Positions 1-7,311 are shown, numbered from the stretch's first letter. The stretch: 10,222 nt of DNA from an uncultured Collinsella sp. (GCA_902495155.1 CABUWD010000074.1:1-10222); one strand, 5' to 3'. Numbers and translations are program-made. Notes: a model not told the origin generated them from the letters alone.

Positions 1-1938
1 ACCCGTGCCCGAGCCAGAGCCAGAGCACGAGCCAGAAAGTGCGACTGTAAGCGTGATCGTGCTGTCGGTGGACTGCTTGCCGGTGGGGGAGACGCCCGTA
101 ACGGTGGCGTTTTCGTTGCCGCTCACGGGGTTGCCGTTCTGATCGCAGAATGCGATGTTGTAGAAACCGGCGTTGTTGAGCGCGGTGACGGCGGCGGAGA
201 TGCTCTTGCCGTACAGGTTGCCCGGGACGCTGGCCTTGCCGGACTTCTTGGCGATGACGACGGTGATCGTGGCACCGGGCTTCTGCTTGCCGCTGGGGTT
301 CCAGCTAATTACGGTGCCCTCGGTAACCGAGTCGTTTTCCTGGTAACTCACGTCGACGCCAAAGCCAGCCATGTCGAGAGCGTTGCGCGCCTGGGCCTCG
401 GTCATGTCGGTCAGATCGGGCACCGAGGTGGTGTCCGGGCCGCCAGAGACCTTGTACGAGATGGTCGTGCCCTTCTCGACCTCCTTGCCGGCAGCAGTGC
501 TCTGCTCAAAGACCTGGCCCTCTTCGGCCTCATTGGCTTCCTCCGAAGCGCTGCCCTTCAGGCCCACGCTTGCCAGTGCGGCCTCGGCCTGGTCCTTGGT
601 CAGGCCGAGGAGCTGCGGAACCTCAACCTTCTCGGAGGGCTTGGGGCCCTTGGAGATTACCAGGTTCACCCTTGTGCCCTTGGCCTTCTTGGTGTTGCCG
701 TTGGGGGTCTGCTCGGCGACCTTTCCCTCGTCGACATCGTCGTTGTAGCTCTGGTCGACGGTGCCAACCTCAAGGCCTGCTTCCTTGATCAGCTCAATAG
801 CGGTTTCCTGGTCCTTGCCCAGCACGTCGGGCACCGTGACCTGTTCGCCACTGAACATGCCCGTGGCAAAGGCCACTACAACGCCAATTACGGCGACGGC
901 GGCAATCACGGCGGCGATGATCTTGTTCTTGTTGGACTTAGGCTTCTCGACCTCGTAGGAGCCCGTGGAGCCCGAGACAGCGCTACGGGCGGTATTCTGA
1001 CCGCTCACGCCCGAGACGGGACGAACCATAGCGCGCGTTGAGTCGGAAAGCTCACGGGTCTTGGTGGCACCCAGGTCGCCGGCGGCACCGATGATGCGCG
1101 TGGGCTCCGAGACGTTGACGGCACGGCCGGACAGGTAGCTGTTGAGCACCTGGCGCAGCTCGTCGGCCGTCTGGAAGCGGTTTGCCGGGTCCTTTTCCAT
1201 GCACTTGAGGATGATGCGCTCAAGGTCGGCATCGACGCCGGAGTTGATCTGGCTCGGCGGGATGGGGAGCTCGTTGACCTGCTTGAGCGCGACCGAGATG
1301 GCGTCGTCGCCGTCAAAGGGTACGCGGCCGGTGGCGCACTCGTACATGACGACACCCAGCGAGTAGATATCCGAGGTGGGGCCGAGGTCCTGGCCGCGAG
1401 TCTGCTCGGGGCTTACATAGTGGGCGGTGCCCAGCACGTTGTTGTCCTGCGTGAGGTGGCTGTTCTTGGCGCGTGCGATGCCAAAATCCATGACCTTGAT
1501 GTTGCCGTCGGGCAGCACCATGATATTTTGCGGCTTAATGTCGCGGTGGATGATCTCGTGCTTGTGTGCGACCGAAAGCGCGGAGCTGATCTGCGAGCCG
1601 ATCTGCGCGACCTTCTTGGGGTCGAGGGCGCCGTGGCTCTTGATGCCGCTCTTAAGGTCGGTACCGCGCAGGTACTCCATGACGATGTAATAGGTGTCGC
1701 CGTCCTTGCCCCAGTCGTAGACGCCCACGATATAGGGGGAGGACAGGCCGGCCGCTGCCTGGGCCTCCTGCTTAAAGCGGGCGGCGAAGGTGGCGTCGCC
1801 GGCATACTGCGGCAGCATGATCTTGACGGCAACCGTGCGGTCGAGGACCTGATCCTGTGCACGGAAGACGGTCGCCATACCGCCCGTTCCCACCTTATCC
1901 TTGAGGAGGTATCTTCCCCCGAGGACCCTCTGTTCCAT
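1..1938 (-). CDS. pknB: PASTA-domain Ser/Thr protein kinase, PknB type (3' end outside window)
   Basis: Transmembrane receptor-like kinase that phosphorylates cell-wall and division proteins; in this family the PASTA repeats sense muropeptides or lipid II outside the cell. At least 646 residues are encoded and the frame is still open at the left edge. Kinase domain about 8-265: Gly-rich loop VGTGGMATV (16-24), Lys39 in VAVK, Glu58 of helix C, HRDIKPQN from 131, DFG at 151-153, SPEQ at 176-179. A juxtamembrane linker with three T-R-x-hydrophobic motifs (280, 294, 301) leads to a membrane helix at about 340-362. Four PASTA repeats follow, at about 367-432, 438-500, 505-565 and 569-637, then a Gly-Ser tail. 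The ATG at 1938 is chosen because AGGAG lies 5 bases upstream; an in-frame ATG at 1953 would put that ribosome site inside the gene. In the activation loop, T163-Q-D165 replaces the TQT of mycobacterial PknB. The family assignment is very secure. Confidence 0.96.
   Translation of the reverse strand, partial: MEQRVLGGRYLLKDKVGTGGMATVFRAQDQVLDRTVAVKIMLPQYAGDATFAARFKQEAQAAAGLSSPYIVGVYDWGKDGDTYYIVMEYLRGTDLKSGIKSHGALDPKKVAQIGSQISSALSVAHKHEIIHRDIKPQNIMVLPDGNIKVMDFGIARAKNSHLTQDNNVLGTAHYVSPEQTRGQDLGPTSDIYSLGVVMYECATGRVPFDGDDAISVALKQVNELPIPPSQINSGVDADLERIILKCMEKDPANRFQTADELRQVLNSYLSGRAVNVSEPTRIIGAAGDLGATKTRELSDSTRAMVRPVSGVSGQNTARSAVSGSTGSYEVEKPKSNKNKIIAAVIAAVAVIGVVVAFATGMFSGEQVTVPDVLGKDQETAIELIKEAGLEVGTVDQSYNDDVDEGKVAEQTPNGNTKKAKGTRVNLVISKGPKPSEKVEVPQLLGLTKDQAEAALASVGLKGSASEEANEAEEGQVFEQSTAAGKEVEKGTTISYKVSGGPDTTSVPDLTDMTEAQARNALDMAGFGVDVSYQENDSVTEGTVISWNPSGKQKPGATITVVIAKKSGKASVPGNLYGKSISAAVTALNNAGFYNIAFCDQNGNPVSGNENATVTGVSPTGKQSTDSTITLTVALSGSCSGSGSGTG
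7..36 (-). repeat. Degenerate hexamer repeat coding a Ser-Gly tail
   Basis: Five consecutive 6-base units of the form TCx-(G/T)GC (minus strand) encode Ser-Gly, Ser-Cys, Ser-Gly, Ser-Gly, Ser-Gly at PknB residues 635-644, and Thr-Gly follows. One unit carries TGC (Cys638) where the others carry GGC (Gly), a single-base difference. The repeat may extend past the window edge. It looks like a flexible extracellular tail after the last PASTA repeat, and hexamer repeats of this kind can change copy number without breaking the frame. Confidence 0.6.
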
Positions 1939-1943
1939 TCCTG

Positions 1944-1948
1944 CTCCT
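1944..1948 (-). promoter_or_regulatory. Ribosome binding site of pknB
   Basis: AGGAG (within TTAGGAG) lies 5 bases before the ATG at 1938. It settles the choice between this ATG and the in-frame ATG 15 bases upstream, which would start within three bases of the AGGAG. Confidence 0.75.
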
Positions 1949-2010
1949 AACATAACTATTCGCTCAACGATGTGTGTAGTACCAAATGTATGGCCGCTGG
2001 GGCCGTGTGG

Positions 2011-2042
2011 CGCGTTGCCGCTAGCTCATCGGCCGCGGCGCG
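2011..2042 (-). other. Imperfect GC-rich hairpin in the leader of pknB
   Basis: The only sizeable gap in the window (1939-2070, 132 bases) lies between the SEDS-PBP gene and pknB. It contains an inverted repeat: CGCGttgCCGC at 2011-2021 pairs with GCGGCGCG at 2035-2042, with a small bulge and a 13-base loop. No T-run follows on the minus strand, so a classic intrinsic terminator is not supported. The hairpin could stabilise a processed mRNA end or partly attenuate read-through into pknB, or it could be chance in GC-rich DNA. No convincing -35/-10 pair was found in the gap. Confidence 0.3.
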
Positions 2043-2070
2043 TCCCAAGTATCCGCTTTGATCACGGGCA

Positions 2071-4941
2071 TCACGCTCCCTGTGCGGCGAGCGCCGCGGT
2101 CAGGACGATGCCGGCAATCTTGGCCGCCTTGACGTCGTGTTTGTCGTAATCCTCCAGGGCCACCGAGATGGCAACCGTGGGTGAATCGTAAGGTGCAAAG
2201 CCAACAAACATAGAGTTGACGTTGGTGCCGCCGGTCTCGGCCGAACCGGTCTTGCCGGCAACCTTGACGCCCGGAATCTGGGCATCGGTGCCGGTACCGG
2301 ACTGGACGACGGCGAGCATGGCCTGCTTGACCTGGTCGGCCGTGGCAGAGCTGACAGCCTGGCCCAGCGAGCGGGACTGCGTGGGCTTAACCACGGGTCC
2401 GTCCGGGGCGAGTATCTGGGACACAAAGAACGGGTCCATGACCACGCCGCTGTTGGCGATAGCGGCAGCGATCACGCAATTCTGCATGACGGTGGTCTGC
2501 GGGCCAGGCGTGTGGTCCATGCCGACGGGCTGGCCGGCGCCTGCCCAAGCGGTCTCCCATTCGGTCATAAGCGACGGGTCGGCCATGATGGAAGCCGCGG
2601 TGGTCAGATCCTGGCCGAGCTTTTGACCGTAGCCAAAGGCGTTGGCAAACTGGACGAGCGAGCTGGCGCCGACCTCGTTTGCCACCTGGCCAAAGACGAC
2701 GTTGGACGACACGGCGAAGGCCTGCTGCAGGCTGATGGTGCCGTAGCTCTCGTTGGCATCGTTGGTGACCGGCGCGTTGCCGATGTCCATGGAGCCGGGC
2801 GCCTGGTACGTACTGGTAAGGCTGGCGGTGCCGGTCTCGAGCGCTGCGGAGAGCGTGACGACCTTAAAGGTCGAGCCCGGGGTGTAGAGCGCGTCCATGG
2901 CACGGTCGTACATGGAGCCGTCCTCGCCGCCGCCCGACTGGAGCAGCGCATCGATGTTGGTGTTGTCGTAGGTGGGCGAGCTCGCGCACGCAAGGACCGC
3001 ACCGGTGCGCGGATCCATGACCACCACAGCGCCCTTAAAGCCCTTGAGTGCCTGTTCGGCAGCCGTCTGGATGCGCGAGTCGATGGTGAGCTTGGCGGTA
3101 TTACCCGGCTGGGTCTGCCCCGCGAGCGACGCGATGGCATTGTTCCAGCTGGAGTAATCCTTGGAGCCGGTGAGCGTGTCGTTCATGACGCTCTCGATGC
3201 CGGCGGTGCCGTATTGCTGGCTCACGTAGCCCACCACGTGCGCGGCCATGTTGCCGTTGGGGTAGGAACGGGCGTAGGTGCCGTCCTCCTGTTGCAGCGA
3301 CTCGGCTAGTGTCACGCCGTCGGACGTGATGATGGAGCCACGCTGGATGTACTTGGAGCGGGCGATGGTGTGGTTGTTGGTCGGCATGTCCTGGTAGTCC
3401 TTCGCCTTGATGACCTGGACATAGGTGAGGTTGCCGATAAGGATGGCGAACAGCGCCGTAAAGGCAAACACGGCACGAGTCAGACGGTTGGCAAGTGCCA
3501 CGCGGCCGAGCACGCCGGATTCAGGCGTGTCGAGCAGGCGACGGCGCATGCGAGAGCCCGCGGAGTGGTTGCCGCGGCTGTAGGAAGGTGCGCTGGCAAA
3601 ACGCGTACCGGTCGGGGCGGCGGCGGATGCGACCTGGTCATCGGTGATGGCGGCCATGGTGCCGGTGCCGGTGAGTTCGGCTTCGCGTCCGGTTGCCTCG
3701 TCGCCGGCGCGCAGCAGCAGCGCGACGATGATAAAGCTCGCCAGCAGCGAGGAGCCGCCCTGGCTCATAAAGGGTAGGGTGACGCAGGTCAGCGGGATTA
3801 GGCGGGTTACGCCGCCGACGATCAAGAATGCCTGGAAGCTGATGGCCGCCGTAAGGCCGGTCGCGCTAAAGGCGGCAAGGTCGGACTTGGCGCGGGCGGC
3901 CGTGGTGAGGCCGCGCACGGCAAAAAGCATAAACAGGATGAGCACGGCGCCGCCGCCCAAAAGGCCCATCTCCTCGCCGATAGCCGAGAAGATAAAGTCG
4001 GACTCGACGACAGGGATGTTGTTGGCCATGCCGTTGCCGATGCCAACACCGACCAGACCGCCATCGGCAAGCGAGAAGAGCGACTGGACGATCTGGTAGC
4101 CCTGGCCCTGGGCGTCCTTAAACGGATCGACCCAAACCTGGAAACGCACCTGAACGTGCGACAGGAACTTGTAGGCGCCCACGGCTCCAACGGCCAAGAG
4201 CGCAAGACCGATAACGACATACGAGAATCGTCCCGTGGCAACGTAGAGCATCAGCAAGAAGATGGTGTAGAACAGCACGGCCGAACCCAGGTCGCGTTCG
4301 AAGACGACGACGAGCAGGCACACACCCCACACGGCAAACAGCGGCAGCAGCAGTCGCAGACGAGGGATCTTAAAGCCCAGGATCTTGCGGTTGGAGATGG
4401 AGAGCAACTCGCGGTTCTCGGCCAAGTAGCCGGCCAGGAACAGGACGATAAAGACCTTGGCGAACTCGCCGGGCTGGATGGTAAAGCCCGCGATGCGAAT
4501 CCACAGCTTGGAGCCCGAGATCGTGGTGCCGATAAAGATAGGCAGCATCAGCAGAATGATGCCGATGATGCCAAAGGTGTACTTGTAGCGCATGACCACG
4601 TCGAGGTTTTTGACTAGTGCAAGCGTTCCCACCATGAGCGCCACCGAGACAAACAGGATGATGAGCTGTGAGATGGCGAGAGCGGGGGCGAGACGCGTCA
4701 CGAACGTGATGCCGATGCCCGAAAGTATAAATACGATGGGCAGGATGGCGGGGTCGGCACCGGGCGCCAAGATGCGCACGGCGATGTGGGCCGCGGCAAA
4801 GGCGGCAAAGAGGCCGATCGGTACGGCGAGCGTCTCAAAGGAGATGGCAGCGCCCGCGGTGAGGACGTACATCGCATACAGCAGGATGACGGGGAACGCC
4901 GAGGCGATGAGCAAGAGCAGCTCGGTGTTGCGGCGACTCAT
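2071..4941 (-). CDS. SEDS glycosyltransferase fused to class B penicillin-binding protein (RodA/FtsW-PbpA fusion)
   Basis: A single 956-residue membrane protein that should both polymerise lipid II (SEDS part) and cross-link the strands (transpeptidase part). Residues about 1-412 are a FtsW/RodA domain with about ten membrane helices. They include QPGEFAK (156-162), ERDLGSA with the conserved catalytic-type Asp217, the WVDPF..GYQIVQS block (about 270-287), DFIFSAIGEEMG (about 315-326) and PFMSQGGSS (390-398). A cytoplasmic linker (about 413-487, ending in RMRRR and other basic residues) joins it to a second part with a signal-anchor helix (about 489-507), a short pedestal starting at RGSIITSDG, and a transpeptidase domain with S690-T-F-K693, S745-S-N747 and K897-T-G. 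In mycobacteria RodA and PbpA are separate neighbours whose combined length is close to this protein. The ATG at 4941 is preferred to the GTG at 4950 because AAAGGGAG lies 8 bases before it. The gap to pstP is 16 bases. Whether elongation (RodA) or division (FtsW) is the better label cannot be told from sequence alone; gene order favours RodA/PbpA. Confidence 0.96.
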   Translation of the reverse strand: MSRRNTELLLLIASAFPVILLYAMYVLTAGAAISFETLAVPIGLFAAFAAAHIAVRILAPGADPAILPIVFILSGIGITFVTRLAPALAISQLIILFVSVALMVGTLALVKNLDVVMRYKYTFGIIGIILLMLPIFIGTTISGSKLWIRIAGFTIQPGEFAKVFIVLFLAGYLAENRELLSISNRKILGFKIPRLRLLLPLFAVWGVCLLVVVFERDLGSAVLFYTIFLLMLYVATGRFSYVVIGLALLAVGAVGAYKFLSHVQVRFQVWVDPFKDAQGQGYQIVQSLFSLADGGLVGVGIGNGMANNIPVVESDFIFSAIGEEMGLLGGGAVLILFMLFAVRGLTTAARAKSDLAAFSATGLTAAISFQAFLIVGGVTRLIPLTCVTLPFMSQGGSSLLASFIIVALLLRAGDEATGREAELTGTGTMAAITDDQVASAAAPTGTRFASAPSYSRGNHSAGSRMRRRLLDTPESGVLGRVALANRLTRAVFAFTALFAILIGNLTYVQVIKAKDYQDMPTNNHTIARSKYIQRGSIITSDGVTLAESLQQEDGTYARSYPNGNMAAHVVGYVSQQYGTAGIESVMNDTLTGSKDYSSWNNAIASLAGQTQPGNTAKLTIDSRIQTAAEQALKGFKGAVVVMDPRTGAVLACASSPTYDNTNIDALLQSGGGEDGSMYDRAMDALYTPGSTFKVVTLSAALETGTASLTSTYQAPGSMDIGNAPVTNDANESYGTISLQQAFAVSSNVVFGQVANEVGASSLVQFANAFGYGQKLGQDLTTAASIMADPSLMTEWETAWAGAGQPVGMDHTPGPQTTVMQNCVIAAAIANSGVVMDPFFVSQILAPDGPVVKPTQSRSLGQAVSSATADQVKQAMLAVVQSGTGTDAQIPGVKVAGKTGSAETGGTNVNSMFVGFAPYDSPTVAISVALEDYDKHDVKAAKIAGIVLTAALAAQGA

Positions 4942-4949
4942 AAGCGGCA

Positions 4950-4957
4950 CTCCCTTT
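4950..4957 (-). promoter_or_regulatory. Ribosome binding site deciding the start of the SEDS-PBP gene
   Basis: AAAGGGAG directly follows the stop codon of the phosphatase gene and ends 8 bases before the ATG at 4941. The upstream GTG at 4950-4948 begins with the last G of this site and so is an unlikely start. Confidence 0.7.
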
Positions 4958-6892
4958 CTAATTCTTATCGGAGGCTTCGGCCTCGGCGGACTGTTCGGCG
5001 GTTTTCTCGGAATCTGATTCGGAGGCCGATCCCTGATTGGTGTTGTCGCGAATCGTTTGCGCGTCGATCACCTGGCGGGTCTGCTCCTCGTCGATCTGGT
5101 GGCGGTACTTGGATATCGTGTCCTGCGCATCGTCGACACTTGTTTGCGGAATGCCCGCCTTGAGGCGGTTTTGCGTGTCTTCGGGCAGGTCGGACAGCTT
5201 AATGCTGGTTTCGCTTTCGAGCCAGTGGAGCTTGAGTCCGAGTGGCTTGCCGGGCAGGCCGCGCCAGACGGCGACATTGCCCTGGTAGGTACCCAGGTAG
5301 TACGAGCCGGTGACACCCGTGTAGGCCCAGATGCCAGCTGCCAGCACAAAGACGAGGGCCAGGATGGCGGCGATAGTAACGTTGCGGCGACGCACGCGTT
5401 GCGCCTCGCGCATAACGCCATCGTCAACCAGGTCAACGACTACTACGGTCACGTTGTCGTGGCCGCCGGCGGCAAGCGCCGCGTCCACTAGGTTGTCGAC
5501 GCAGATTTGCGCGGTTGAGGACTGCGTGGCGATGTTCTCGATATCGCTATCGGGAATCATGCTCGAAAGGCCGTCGGAGCACAGGATCAGACGGTCGCCT
5601 TCCCCGATATGCAGAGTGAAGTGGTCGGCATACATGGCGGGGTCCGAGCCCAGCGCACGGGTGATGACCGAACGGTTGGGGTGGACGCGAGCCTCGTCTG
5701 CCGTAATCTCGCCGGCGTCCACGAGTTCTTCCACATAGGAGTGGTCGCGGGTCACGCGGATGAGCGTGCCCTCGTGGAGCAGATAGGCGCGAGAGTCGCC
5801 CACGTGGGCGATGGCGAGCGTGTCGTTTTCGATGTAGGCGCAGGTGGCTGTGCAGCCCATGCCGGGCTTGCCCAGGCCGTTCAGGGCCGCCTCGATTACG
5901 GCGGCGTTGGCTGCCTCGACGGCTGCGGCCAGGCGTGCTGCGTCGGCGGACTGTGGGGCCGTCTTGGCAATAGTCTCGACGGCGATGGAAGAGGCTACCT
6001 CGCCGGCAGCGTGACCACCCATGCCGTCGCATACGCAAAAGAGCGGCGACTGCACCAGGTAGGAATCCTCATTGTGCGGGCGCACGCAGCCAACGTCGGA
6101 GCGGGCGCCCCACATGAGTTGCGTGGTGGTGCCGGCATCATAGGTCGAGTCGGTCTCGATGCGCTCCTCGGTCAGGGGCTCAAAGCTCATGGTCGAGCCG
6201 GGGTCTTTGAGCTTGGCCTCAACGGCGGCAACGTCGATTTCGGCGGTGTCACCGGGAGAGACGGTGTCGGTCACGGCGTTTGATTCGGAATCGCCGGTGT
6301 CCGGGGAGTCGGGCTCCTCGGAAACGCGGGCGGTCGACTCGTCATCTTGCGAGCTGACGTCTATAGGATCGGGCGTCGCAAAGTGCGACGGCGCGGGCGT
6401 GTTTTGCGACTGGGCGGCGGGTTCGGCCACGGCATCGGACTCGCTTGCGGGCGCAGGCTGCGGGGTCTTGGGTGCAGGGCCGTCCTCGGGGGATGTCCCC
6501 GCCTCGGGCGCCGGCGTAGACGCGGGCGCAACCTTGGATGCCGGGGCTATGGGAAACGCCGGCGCGGCGGGCTCGGGTGCCGCAAACACCGCAGCGCTCT
6601 CGTTGATTGCCGCGGCGACGGGCTCTGCAAAGTGAGCCGGCGCCGGGGTTGCTTCGGGTGCTGTGGGCTGTTCCGCAGCATGTGCGCCGATGGGCGCCGC
6701 TACGGCATCCTCTTCGTCCTCGTTATCGGCGAGATCCGAAATATCATGCGTTACATGCGAAAGAGGCAGGGAGAACACGGTGTCCTCGGGTTCCACGGGT
6801 GCGGAGCCCGCTGGAGCGGCGTGGGCCGGCGCAGCTGTGGCGGCGGCCGGTGCCTCGGCCATAGTTGCGGACTTGTTCTCCTCGTCGATCAT
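4958..6892 (-). CDS. pstP: PP2C-family Ser/Thr phosphatase, PstP type, with long disordered N-terminus
   Basis: Metal-dependent phosphatase that should dephosphorylate the operon's kinases and their substrates at the membrane. It has 644 residues. Residues 1 to about 255 are Ala/Pro/Glu/Ser-rich with no visible fold and contain two copies of TPAP(A/S)HFA(E/T)P (82-91 and 165-174). The PP2C domain is about 258-490, with RPHNED (271-276), DGMGGH (289-294), GDSRAY (365-370), SDGLS (439-443) and GGHDN (476-480) supplying the metal-binding acidic residues. A basic stretch (RVRRR) precedes one membrane helix at about 504-525. A short outer domain follows, starting with YYLGTYQGNVAVWRG, a block typical of actinobacterial PstP, and ends in an acidic Ser/Glu/Ala tail. 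Mycobacterial PstP begins almost directly with its catalytic domain, so the N-terminal extension is unusual. The ATG overlaps the fhaB stop (ATGA), with GAAGGTG 8 bases upstream. The catalytic motifs are complete. Confidence 0.95.
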   Translation of the reverse strand: MIDEENKSATMAEAPAAATAAPAHAAPAGSAPVEPEDTVFSLPLSHVTHDISDLADNEDEEDAVAAPIGAHAAEQPTAPEATPAPAHFAEPVAAAINESAAVFAAPEPAAPAFPIAPASKVAPASTPAPEAGTSPEDGPAPKTPQPAPASESDAVAEPAAQSQNTPAPSHFATPDPIDVSSQDDESTARVSEEPDSPDTGDSESNAVTDTVSPGDTAEIDVAAVEAKLKDPGSTMSFEPLTEERIETDSTYDAGTTTQLMWGARSDVGCVRPHNEDSYLVQSPLFCVCDGMGGHAAGEVASSIAVETIAKTAPQSADAARLAAAVEAANAAVIEAALNGLGKPGMGCTATCAYIENDTLAIAHVGDSRAYLLHEGTLIRVTRDHSYVEELVDAGEITADEARVHPNRSVITRALGSDPAMYADHFTLHIGEGDRLILCSDGLSSMIPDSDIENIATQSSTAQICVDNLVDAALAAGGHDNVTVVVVDLVDDGVMREAQRVRRRNVTIAAILALVFVLAAGIWAYTGVTGSYYLGTYQGNVAVWRGLPGKPLGLKLHWLESETSIKLSDLPEDTQNRLKAGIPQTSVDDAQDTISKYRHQIDEEQTRQVIDAQTIRDNTNQGSASESDSEKTAEQSAEAEASDKN

Positions 6893-7305
6893 CGACGGTT
6901 CACCTTCATGACCACGTCGCCAATCTGGACTTCGTCGCCTTCGCGCAGCGTCGCGGGCTCCACCAGCTGGCGGCCGTTGACGAGCGTGCCGTTAAGCGAG
7001 TTGAGGTCTTCGATGATGAGCGCCGGGCCCTGCAGCGAAAAGCGCGCATGCGAGGCCGAGACGAACGGTTCGTTGATGCAGATGTCCGAAGATGGCGAGC
7101 GACCGACGATGACGGGGCCGAGCATGTCTACGTGGATGCCGCGGATACCGCGCGGACCCTTGTCCACATCGATCGTCCAAATGGCCGAGTCGCGGCGCTG
7201 TCCGCGCACAAGTCCCACGCCGGTCTTCATGACGGCGAACAGGAAGATATAGAGCAGGGCGACCAGGACGATGCGGCCTGCAAAAAGGACGATATCGATG
7301 TTCAT
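6889..7305 (-). CDS. fhaB: Membrane-anchored FHA-domain protein, FhaB type
   Basis: Small phosphothreonine-reading adaptor of 138 residues. One N-terminal membrane helix at about 5-27 is followed by a basic cytoplasmic stretch (VRGQRR). A single FHA domain (about 43-136) carries the expected binding residues: VGRSPSSD with Gly68-Arg69, S83-A-S-H86, and LNSLNGTLVNG with Asn105-Gly-Thr. In M. tuberculosis the related FhaB (FipA) is phosphorylated and links kinase signalling to division and the SEDS/PBP machinery; the same role here is inference from position and architecture. The ATG at 7305 has AGGGGA 9 bases upstream, overlapping the fhaA stop region. The gene starts 6 bases after fhaA and its stop overlaps the start of pstP by 4 bases, which suggests coupled translation. 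Length and layout match the family. Confidence 0.93.
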   Translation of the reverse strand: MNIDIVLFAGRIVLVALLYIFLFAVMKTGVGLVRGQRRDSAIWTIDVDKGPRGIRGIHVDMLGPVIVGRSPSSDICINEPFVSASHARFSLQGPALIIEDLNSLNGTLVNGRQLVEPATLREGDEVQIGDVVMKVNRR

Positions 7306-7311
7306 AAGCGA

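Noticed and set aside
1939..2000. Possible sigma-70-like promoter (TACACA, 18 bases, TATGTT) before pknB
   Set aside because: Transcription would start at the ATG itself, leaving out the clear AGGAG ribosome site; each box matches only four of six consensus bases.
2512..3309. 265-codon plus-strand open frame opposite the PBP domain
   Set aside because: It is antisense to a strongly conserved transpeptidase domain; its composition (Gly/Arg/Val/Ala) is that of a GC-rich shadow frame and it shows no known motif.
4942..4950. GTG start at 4950 for the SEDS-PBP gene
   Set aside because: The AAAGGGAG site would overlap that codon; the ATG at 4941 has normal 8-base spacing.
6188..6190. Internal ATG (Met235) as the real start of pstP, which would remove the long tail
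   Set aside because: No ribosome site precedes it, whereas the ATG at 6892 forms an ATGA overlap with fhaB and the intervening frame is open throughout.
5609..6283. 224-codon plus-strand open frame opposite the PP2C domain
   Set aside because: Antisense to intact PP2C motifs; no recognisable domain.
6347..7252. 301-codon plus-strand open frame opposite pstP and fhaB
   Set aside because: It lies over the low-complexity pstP tail and the FHA domain; the Arg/Gly/Cys-rich product is typical of a shadow of Ala/Pro codons.
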